NCBI GenBank assembly: GCA_003354225.1
Contig: PIVH01000559.1
Span: 1-5,457, forward strand
DNA length: 5,457 nucleotides
Direction: 5' to 3'
From: Globobulimina sp.
Lineage: Eukaryota > Foraminifera > Rotaliida
The translations under genes were made by a program, and so were the position numbers. The first letter of the stretch is position 1. Each line of letters opens with the position of its first letter. This document shows, piece by piece, positions 1 to 5,457 of the stretch. Under the pieces are notes generated by a model. It was not told where the DNA came from and did no database searches. It saw nothing but the letters and a program-made list of their open reading frames with translations.

Positions 1-105
1 GTATATATTCGATTTGTATCAAGGATCTCAATGCTCAAATCACATCACAATAATATCAGAAATCATTCTCACGAAAAAAAGTTTTTACTAAGAAAAAATG
101 CACAA
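1..105. other. AT-rich 3' flank of the acidic-protein gene
   Basis: This is the region downstream of the minus-strand gene that ends at 106. It presumably holds that gene's 3' untranslated region. I see no long open frame, no AATAAA on the minus strand and no notable repeat. Nothing else can be supported here. Confidence 0.4.
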
Positions 106-1026
106 TCATTCATCATCAACAATTTCAACAACACAACGTATATTTCCGACAAATGATGATTTTGCATATTGTTTCATTTCGATATACCAAAATTGCTGTT
201 TTGTTACACAATGTTGGAGCGGTATAATTTCTTCCAGTATTAATACTGTTTTGCAACAATCAAAATGATCGCTATCTATATACTCCCATGTTAGCATCCT
301 GTTAAAACTGCCAATATTAATACTATGCGTAAATACGGCAACATGATCATAATCCTCATCCTCTAACATTTTATCATATGCAAAAAATAATTCTTTCTCT
401 GTGGACCAGGAATATGATTTAATATTACATAATATATAATCATTACGGTGTTGACATACATTTTGCATCACAATCGGTTGTAAACTTAGTGCAAATTTTT
501 CATTTGCATTTATTTCAAATGATAAAAGATGGCGATATTCCTTTTTTATGCACAAATTGTTTTTTATTTCTGTCCACTCATCGACCTCTTCGCTATCACT
601 CTCTGTATATTCATGTTCTGCATCTTCAGTGTCATTGTCTGTGTCTTCATTTTCTTCAGATTCACTCGACAGCCATGGATATTCATTATCCGTTTCTCCA
701 TCATTATCTGCTGTTGATTCTTCTTCATCGTTTTCAGTGTTTTCATCTTCAGATTGATCATCATCATCTTCCTCCTCCTCATCTTCTGATTCATTTTCGT
801 TTCCAGTGTCATCAGTATCAGTATCAGTTTCATATTCTGATTCGTCATCTCCTTCATTGACTGATTTTAAGTTTGATATTAATTCATCAAATATTAACTC
901 ACCGCTACATTGCAGAATGATACATATGAGATCATCTGACATTGACGAGAATTTCTGAATCATATCACATTGATTGAGCAGTCGGATTGATTCAGCATAG
1001 TATTTCCTTGTTTGTTTGACAAGCAT
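106..1026 (-). CDS. Hypothetical protein with long acidic tract (306 aa)
   Basis: Single open frame from a true ATG (1026-1024) to TGA (108-106), with no sign of an intron. I do not recognise the family. Residues 1-57 are a mixed, probably helical segment. Part of it (about 22-53, with SMSDDLICIILQCSGELIF) loosely resembles the spacing of an F-box helix, but that is weak inference. Residues 58-153 are almost entirely Asp, Glu, Ser, Thr and Asn, with no Lys or Arg and an EEEEDDDD run at 83-90. Residues 155-306 look globular and Cys/Trp/Tyr-rich, with predicted alternating strands and helices and no recognisable catalytic motif. No signal peptide or membrane helix is visible, so a cytosolic or nuclear location is likely. 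Acidic tracts like this occur in chromatin, histone-binding and ribosome-related proteins, but they are not diagnostic. The gene is divergent from the plus-strand gene at 1126. Later Mets at residues 22 and 29 are alternative starts. Confidence 0.75.
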   Translation of the reverse strand: MLVKQTRKYYAESIRLLNQCDMIQKFSSMSDDLICIILQCSGELIFDELISNLKSVNEGDDESEYETDTDTDDTGNENESEDEEEEDDDDQSEDENTENDEEESTADNDGETDNEYPWLSSESEENEDTDNDTEDAEHEYTESDSEEVDEWTEIKNNLCIKKEYRHLLSFEINANEKFALSLQPIVMQNVCQHRNDYILCNIKSYSWSTEKELFFAYDKMLEDEDYDHVAVFTHSINIGSFNRMLTWEYIDSDHFDCCKTVLILEEIIPLQHCVTKQQFWYIEMKQYAKSSFVGNIRCVVEIVDDE

Positions 1027-1125
1027 ATTTGATGAACTTTGAAATGTGTGAACAACTGAAAAGTTTTTGCTGTGTCACTTACATTTTCAACAACTCCTTT
1101 CTACCTTTCATTCTTTCCCCAAATA
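1027..1125. promoter_or_regulatory. Short divergent intergenic region, presumed shared promoter
   Basis: These 99 bp separate the ATGs of two genes transcribed away from each other, so both 5' untranslated regions and any core promoter must lie here or reach into coding sequence. The half next to the plus-strand gene is pyrimidine-rich (about 1083-1120, with CTCCTTTC and TTCTTTCCCC), as often seen near eukaryotic initiators. I see no convincing TATA box. The promoter role is inferred from position only. Confidence 0.45.
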
Positions 1126-2406
1126 ATGTCCATGTTTAATAACCAAACTGCCAACAATAATATGAATGCCACAACAAACAAGGGAACAAATGTGAATGCA
1201 GCGACATTTGTTCCTCGATTACAAACAATCAACGAGGCAAAGACATCATTGTTGATTGACATTCCTTCGACTCCAAAATCATATTCTAGCACATCACCTA
1301 CTTCCATGCCATCCATATCATCGTCATCGTCATTGTCACCATCCATTATTAGCATTAATAATAAATCAGTATCTCCACCGTTAACATACGCATTGCACAC
1401 AAATTACACACTGACATTACCTAATTATAATATGCACACATTAGTGAATTGTCATTGGGGTTTAGCTAATAGTGTTAATACTTTTGCTCCAACAAATAAC
1501 ACACTCACAGCAGTCACAGCACATCACACAACAAACACAATGCCGCACAACATCACCACACAACAATTTAAACCAAAACATAACAATCTCGCAAAAAGCG
1601 TTCATTTGGGCCGCAATATGACTTGTTTGATGATTATAAGCTGTGTGGAACAGTTCAATACGAACATATTAAATGATACCAAATCGTTGTTTGCTTTTTT
1701 TAAGGAATCCTTAGCAATGCAAATTATCGATAAACAAATATTCATTCATACCACCTGCAAAGGTAAAATAATGATTATTAACATTGATTTGCATTTTAAA
1801 TGCTATGGCCAACCAACAATGTATTTGATTGCAACATTAAATGATCCAAAATATATTCACAAAGTCGAGTGGCAAATTGTGAATATTATGCGAGCAGATA
1901 CTATTTATGCAACATTTGGGATAACTACAGATAAATTACCAGTGAGTAGCAGAAATATGAAGCAATTTAAAGATGCGCTCAATATATACACACCTCACTT
2001 TTTTCATATTCCATCTTCCATTGTTGATACGACAAATTTTAAGAAATTGCCCAAGAAAGCAGACAAAACTGGCTCTGAAATAAATTTAACAGGCAATGAT
2101 TTGAAGGAATGTTGCCACAAATCATGGAACAATGGCCTGTGTCTTCCAGTTGTGGTCATTAAAGGTGCCAAACATTGGATGGAATGGAAAAAAATTGTGC
2201 GCATATTTGGGGATAAATGCGTTGCAATTTCATTGAGATATTTTCCAGCTCAGAGTCAGAGGCGATGGAAAATTGTGTGCATGGATTACGATGCTGGGCG
2301 GGTTTTTTATCAGCACCGATTAGTTGGCAATATTAATAATAGTCATTATTGCTATTCATATAACGATTTGGTCCAATTAATCAATGTAAAATTAAATATA
2401 TTATAA
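1126..2406 (+). CDS. Hypothetical protein, Asn/Ser/Thr-rich N-terminus (426 aa)
   Basis: The frame is open from about 1072, but the first ATG is at 1126 (ATGTCCATG, with a second Met at codon 3), preceded by a pyrimidine-rich leader. It ends at TAA 2404-2406. Family not recognised. Residues 1-30 are Asn/Thr-rich, about 49-85 are Ser/Pro-rich with a run of five Ser, and about 120-155 are Thr/His/Asn-rich; this half is probably disordered. From about residue 160 to the end (roughly 265 residues) the composition becomes that of a folded domain. It has hydrophobic beta-like segments (MTCLMIISCV, KIMIINIDLHF), a Cys/Trp/His-containing stretch (LKECCHKSWNNGLC, then AKHWMEWKKIVRIFG) and a Trp/Tyr-containing end. 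I see no known active-site motif, signal peptide or membrane helix. The stop is followed 30 bp later by AATAAA, which supports a real 3' end. It shares its upstream region with the minus-strand acidic-protein gene. Confidence 0.75.
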   Translation: MSMFNNQTANNNMNATTNKGTNVNAATFVPRLQTINEAKTSLLIDIPSTPKSYSSTSPTSMPSISSSSSLSPSIISINNKSVSPPLTYALHTNYTLTLPNYNMHTLVNCHWGLANSVNTFAPTNNTLTAVTAHHTTNTMPHNITTQQFKPKHNNLAKSVHLGRNMTCLMIISCVEQFNTNILNDTKSLFAFFKESLAMQIIDKQIFIHTTCKGKIMIINIDLHFKCYGQPTMYLIATLNDPKYIHKVEWQIVNIMRADTIYATFGITTDKLPVSSRNMKQFKDALNIYTPHFFHIPSSIVDTTNFKKLPKKADKTGSEINLTGNDLKECCHKSWNNGLCLPVVVIKGAKHWMEWKKIVRIFGDKCVAISLRYFPAQSQRRWKIVCMDYDAGRVFYQHRLVGNINNSHYCYSYNDLVQLINVKLNIL

Positions 2407-2435
2407 AAGAGATGATACTGTTTAACATAAAAAAT

Positions 2436-2441
2436 AATAAA
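2436..2441 (+). terminator. Candidate poly(A) signal AATAAA
   Basis: AATAAA lies 30 bp past the TAA of the upstream plus-strand gene, the right strand and spacing for cleavage and polyadenylation. The sequence is so AT-rich that a chance match is possible. Confidence 0.45.
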
Positions 2442-2660
2442 TATTACATTTGGAATAATATTGATAAGATTCTTCATTAACTCAAAATGTATTTTGTTTC
2501 AAATACAGATAAACAATACATATATTTATAAAAGTCAAATGGATTATTGTCAATATACAACATTTCAAATGCTTATTTATATTACAAAATGAAAAATGTG
2601 TTTTTTTTTTGCCTTTTTTGTGATTTAATAATTAAATATTATAAGTGTTATTGCATTATA

Positions 2661-2686
2661 TGTACTCTAATAATGTACTCTAATAA
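2661..2686. repeat. Perfect 13-bp tandem duplication
   Basis: The unit TGTACTCTAATAA occurs twice with no gap (2661-2673 and 2674-2686). The second copy runs into ACAAG, creating an AATAAA at 2682-2687. It looks like a recent slippage or small duplication in non-coding DNA. Confidence 0.85.
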
Positions 2687-2850
2687 ACAAGAAATTGTTT
2701 TCGTTTCTATAATGTAGAAAAGGGTCCTATATATTGTTATGAATTCGGAGTTTTAGGTGGAATACTTGGGAAATATGAACTTTCTACGTGAAGAGTGCGG
2801 CATATCATATATATACTTAAAAGCAAGTCAAAAACTGTACAAGTTGTGTG

Positions 2851-5071
2851 TTAAACGCATTTTTTCTTTTTCCGCTTCTGTCTTTTCTGATGTTTCTTCT
2901 TTGAAACAATGCACTTTCGCGGTAACCCACCATATCCACGCTTTTCTCGGCAAATACAATCGGCCAACTTTTTGTTTCTAACATATTTTGCATAAGAACA
3001 CGAATGAACCATTTCGCAAAAACTCGACCACGCCAAATGACACTCATAAAATGAGGTTTGATTGCATCGGATTAATTGCTTAAATCCGCCATGACGGTCA
3101 ACCTTTGGTACAATGTCTCGTCTCGGTACAATAGTAATTGATGATTTATCCAAGTCATCGATATTAAATTTAAATTTTTTTGATGAAAATGCGACTCCGG
3201 GACTTGACAAACCAAATGAAATCACATTCGCTTTATTTTTATTTGCAAATCTCGCAGCAACTATTTCTGAATGATAATAGGATATAAATATAAATATAAA
3301 TATAAATATAGCAACAAACAATAAGTATAAATACCGGCTATGCCGCCTCCCAAACTATGACCAACCACAAAAACAGGATGAGAATTATTGTATTGATACT
3401 CTTCAATCAATTTATCAATATATTCATAAACAGGTTCGTCAAACAACTCACTTCCAACAAAATCACGGCTGGTTAACTCAATAAAGTCCCTTTTTTGTGT
3501 TGTTGTTGCTGTTGAAAATTATTAATAATAACAATATAAAAATAGATGTACCTTAAAAATGTATTTGGGAGAAATGTCGTCAATGGAAAAATCCATGAAA
3601 TTAATTGTAAACTCGCAACTTCAGTGAATAAGTTGATATCTTGTAATATGTCATGGCGCGTTTTTGTCCCACGAACTGCGATGATATCATAATTATTTGT
3701 TTTCGGAGCAATGTGAATAAAAGCTGGAGTGTCGTTGTTATGGAAGGTTCTCGGATAAAATGGTTGATTTTCAACAATTTCTCCCCATCCACAGATTCCA
3801 AACCATTGATCCAATAAAGCAATGTGTTTCCACTTCTGACTCTTATATGGAATCATTGTCAACAATATTAAATCCAACGAAGTCAAACCAGAGTCACCAA
3901 ATTGAGTCTCACAGACTGGATACGGCGCATATTCCTTATCGAGGAATTGTTGCATGATCAGGTTGTCAGCATCTTCGTCATCATTATAATTATCGTAGGC
4001 CTCATTGGCGCCCAATATATTTTCCCCATCGTCAGATGTCATGTTTGTTACCATTGCATTTAAGCCATTGGCCATCATTGCGATGAATGCCACAGAGACT
4101 GCAAATAAAATATAGATTGTTAACCATGATCCGGACGAATCATTGTTGGACGATTTGCTCTGTTTTTTTTTATTTTTGCTTTTGTTTCTTATTAATTTCC
4201 AATATTCTAAGAAATTGCCAGTATAATTTTGTCGATATTTGCCAGTAAATAAACAATTCATTGTTCTCCAAATTGGTGAATACCATTTGAAATATTTGAC
4301 AATTATATACAATGAAAATGATATAAATAATGCAAGTTTATTGCTATTATAATCGACGCATTTTGAAATGAAATATATTGAAAGAAATAAATCAAATAAA
4401 TCTGTCGGATATAGTTTCCGTGAAATTGTTATATTTTGATCAGTTGCCGGCATTGCCTCATTTTGTGCGGTTTTCTTGTTTGAATGAATTTTTTTCTGCT
4501 CGTTTCTTAATTTATATCCAATATAAAATGAACTTAAACTCGATACAATAAAATATAAAAAACACCATATTAATCCCTGAATTGCCATTAATTGACACAA
4601 AACGCCAACGATTTCACTCATATTTGGCGAATGGTGCACACCGACAGCAACCACGCAAAACAAAACTGTAGTGATTAAATGACAGGCTCTCCAAAAATGG
4701 GCAGTAAATATATTTAATTTTACTGGCGTGGATATTACAATTAATTTATGAATATCGCCATAATTAAACCACAACAAACTGAGAGACTGCAACGCTATGA
4801 AACCAGTGCAAAAAACGGAGAAATACGCAGTTAATACAATCAATGCTACATCCTCTGATAAACCAGAAACATCGTCCACAGACATGGTAATTTCTGGTTT
4901 TTTAGGATTCAATTGATTTAATAATATGATCATAAAAAAATCGACGAAGTCTAATATATGAGCCATCCATAAATTTATTGTGAAGACGCAAATCAGAGCA
5001 AATGATATAATTCCACTAATCAATGAATATACAGATAATAAAACAAACGGAGAGCGTTCGAATCGCCAAAC
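2851..5071 (-). CDS. Multi-spanning membrane lipase, class 3 (alpha/beta hydrolase)
   Basis: Spliced model: exons 5071-3552, 3489-3335 and 3266-2851 (stop TAA). Residues are numbered from codon 5023; 16 more codons (VWRFERSPFVLLSVYS) are open upstream to 5071, where an intron acceptor ends. Likely membrane helices lie at about 1-19 (starting in the upstream codons), 59-86, 113-129, 138-169, 230-245 and 300-325, then an acidic linker at 331-353. The lipase domain follows: VRGT (450-453; oxyanion-hole region), HDILQDINLFTE, nucleophile motif GHSLGGG with Ser536, RRDIVP with likely catalytic Asp593 (compare RDIVP in fungal lipases), and CH with candidate catalytic His619. The end is Cys-rich, then has a Lys/Arg tail finishing KKCV. 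The class 3 family hydrolyses acylglycerols. Helices followed by a lipase domain recall diacylglycerol lipases, so a membrane glycerolipid substrate is likely but inferred. Joining the exons restores one frame through all motifs, with phases 2 and 1 matching. The extreme N-terminus is unresolved; Met20 (4966) is the first Met inside this exon. Confidence 0.88.
3267..3334 (-). other. Intron 2 of the lipase gene (68 bp)
   Basis: On the minus strand it begins GTATTT at 3334 and ends CATTCAG at 3267. It interrupts the lipase just after GHSLGGGIA. Removing it joins G to AA as a Glu codon, giving GIAEIVAARFANK, the expected continuation after the nucleophile elbow. Unspliced, the upstream frame ends at a stop soon after the intron. 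Much of the intron is a TATAAA hexamer repeat. Confidence 0.88.
3283..3310. repeat. Hexanucleotide microsatellite (TATAAA)4 TATA
   Basis: Four perfect TATAAA units and a partial fifth, on the plus strand. They fill 28 of the 68 bases of lipase intron 2. Read on the sense (minus) strand the unit is TTTATA. Such a repeat is likely to vary in length between strains. Confidence 0.9.
3490..3551 (-). other. Intron 1 of the lipase gene (62 bp)
   Basis: Donor GTACAT starts at 3551 and the acceptor ending AAAAAAG is at 3490. Splicing completes an Arg codon (AG plus G) and gives FLPNTFLRDFIELTSRDF, continuous with the downstream lipase frame. The usual-looking CAACAG lies 19 bases further upstream in the intron, but it would shift the frame to an early stop. 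Unspliced reading also stops after about 25 codons. The chosen acceptor is purine-rich and unusual, but it is the one that keeps the frame. Confidence 0.8.
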
Positions 5072-5136
5072 CTACATTTTTTAAGCCAACTCATTTAGTA
5101 TAGAATTAATAAAAATTATTTAAGCACAGCACAAAC
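5072..5136 (-). other. Candidate 5' intron of the lipase gene (65 bp)
   Basis: The main lipase exon is open up to an in-frame TAG at 5074-5072, whose AG would be the acceptor (AATGTAG). The sense strand carries TACTAAAT about 25-30 bases before the acceptor, close to the classic TACTAAC branch point. A donor GTTTGT at 5136 gives a 65-bp intron, like the other two (62 and 68 bp), and phase 0 matches on both sides. The acceptor is better supported than the donor; GTGGTT at 5139 is an alternative donor. Confidence 0.45.
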
Positions 5137-5301
5137 CACTATTTGCCATCTTCCTTTGTTTTGATTATCTTTGTTATCGCGGGATTTAGGCAACACTGCG
5201 CGATTTGTAGTATCACTTGAAAAAATAATACGAATGAATAATAAATCAATTATTATCGTAATGACGCAGTATAAAAACTCAGCCCCAAACTCCCTGATCA
5301 T
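5137..5301 (-). CDS. Candidate first coding exon of the lipase gene
   Basis: Open from ATG 5301-5299 to 5137 (55 codons, phase 0), then joining across the 5072-5136 intron into VWRFERSPF of the main exon. It encodes a hydrophobic helix (about residues 8-26, with FLYCVITIIIDLLFI), then a hydrophilic linker ending GRWQIV. An earlier in-frame ATG at 5352 is less likely because it overlaps the start of the plus-strand gene. Against it: the opposite strand is also open here from 5165 rightwards in frame with the plus-strand gene, and I have no homology to decide. The true start could also be Met20 of the main exon at 4966. Confidence 0.33.
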
Positions 5302-5350
5302 GCTGGTGGAGGATTTTAACTGCGAAAAAAAAAACTTCTCAGCTTTTTGC
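5302..5350. promoter_or_regulatory. Very short divergent intergenic region
   Basis: If the lipase starts at 5301 and the plus-strand gene at 5351, only 49 bp separate them, including an A10 run (5325-5334) and a pyrimidine-containing leader before the plus-strand ATG. A shared promoter is inferred from geometry only. If the lipase starts further in, the region is longer. Confidence 0.3.
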
Positions 5351-5457
5351 ATGGCGAATTATATGGAAGCTGAAGGCCAAACAAGCGGCTCAAATGAAGA
5401 TGGCACAACAAAATGGTTGAAACAAAACAGATTAGGCCATTTAGCACAGAAATTTGA
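5351..5457 (+). CDS. N-terminus of a probable SAM-domain protein (partial)
   Basis: Open from ATG 5351 to the end of the window (35 codons plus two bases). After a polar Gly/Ser/Glu leader (residues 1-19) comes TKWLKQNRLGHLAQKF (residues 20-35). This fits the first helices of a sterile alpha motif: Trp22-Leu23, then Leu28, Leu31 and Phe35 at the usual spacing (pattern WL...L..... F). SAM domains mediate protein-protein or sometimes RNA binding, and the rest of the protein is needed to say more. In-frame ATGs also exist upstream at 5234, 5261 and 5300. I chose 5351 because the sequence before it is an A10 run and pyrimidine-rich like a leader, and because the earlier starts would overlap the proposed lipase exon. 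The gene is divergent from the lipase. Confidence 0.55.
   Translation, partial: MANYMEAEGQTSGSNEDGTTKWLKQNRLGHLAQKF

Larger units (their letters stand above)
2407..2850. other. Convergent AT-rich intergenic spacer
   Basis: These 444 bp lie between the 3' ends of the plus-strand orphan gene and the minus-strand lipase gene. The stretch is very AT-rich, with a T10 run at 2601-2610, and has no credible coding frame. It should contain both 3' untranslated regions. Two AATAAA motifs occur on the plus strand (2436-2441 and 2682-2687). I found no AATAAA on the minus strand, so the lipase must use a variant poly(A) signal or none of that type. Confidence 0.6.

Noticed and set aside
489-860. Plus-strand open frames (489-860, 529-717, 548-757) and the minus frame 564-857
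   Set aside because: They are shadows of the acidic tract: the GAT/GAA-rich codons read in other frames give artificial His/Ser/Phe-rich or Lys/Met-rich peptides.
1101-1400. Minus-strand frame of 99 codons with an Asp/Met run
   Set aside because: It is antisense to the Ser/Thr/Asn-rich start of the plus-strand gene; the Asp run is the complement of TCATCG serine codons.
2004-2204. Minus-strand frame of 66 codons
   Set aside because: It lies antisense inside the folded domain of the plus-strand orphan and shows no features of its own.
2757-2981. Plus-strand frame of 74 codons
   Set aside because: It lacks an ATG at its left end and lies mostly antisense to the last lipase exon, which is supported by motifs.
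2817-3047. Minus-strand frame of 76 codons overlapping the lipase end
   Set aside because: It is a different frame of the last lipase exon; the motif-bearing frame (RRDIVP, CH, FCE) is the real one.
3283-3310. TATAAA repeats read as a set of TATA boxes
   Set aside because: They lie inside a short intron in the middle of a gene, with no gene starting just downstream on the plus strand; a microsatellite explains them.
3601-3957. Frames 3601-3822 (minus) and 3760-3957 (plus) inside the lipase exon
   Set aside because: They are alternative frames of a well-supported coding exon with no recognisable content.
3473-5023. Reading the lipase as an unspliced 516-aa protein starting at 5023
   Set aside because: Position 5023 is TTG, not ATG, and the last 25 codons are translated intron; this would lack the catalytic serine. 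The spliced model restores the complete lipase.
1-5457. tRNA or rRNA genes, CRISPR array, transposon ends
   Set aside because: I saw no cloverleaf-like tRNA sequence, no regularly spaced repeats, and no transposase frame or terminal inverted repeats.

Overview
The window looks like compact nuclear DNA of a single-celled eukaryote. It is strongly AT-rich and carries short (about 60-70 bp) GT...AG introns. Proteins have Asn/Ser/Thr-rich or acidic low-complexity stretches, and AATAAA motifs follow a stop codon. There are no Shine-Dalgarno sites or bacterial operon structure. TAA and TGA serve as stops, so the standard code fits. The lipase resembles multi-spanning class 3 lipases that I associate with protists such as ciliates and the foraminiferan Reticulomyxa. 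The standard stop codons argue against most ciliates, and a rhizarian or similar protist is only a guess.

Layout: (1) 106-1026, minus strand, an orphan protein with a 96-residue acidic tract lacking Lys and Arg. (2) 1027-1125, a 99-bp divergent intergenic region. (3) 1126-2406, plus strand, a second orphan protein with an Asn/Ser/Thr-rich N-terminal half and a globular C-terminal domain. (4) 2407-2850, a convergent AT-rich spacer with AATAAA signals and a perfect 13-bp tandem duplication. (5) 2851-5071 (probably reaching about 5301), minus strand, an intron-containing membrane lipase. Its catalytic Ser motif, Asp motif and candidate His become continuous only when two short introns are removed. 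(6) 5351-5457, plus strand, the first 35 codons of a gene whose N-terminus resembles the start of a SAM domain; it runs off the window.

The best-supported gene is the lipase: several transmembrane helices followed by an alpha/beta-hydrolase lipase domain, an arrangement like diacylglycerol lipases. It probably acts on membrane glycerolipids. The two orphan genes share one short divergent promoter region and may be co-expressed, but nothing in the sequence ties their functions to each other or to the lipase. I see no mobile element, RNA gene, CRISPR array or clear novel multi-gene system.
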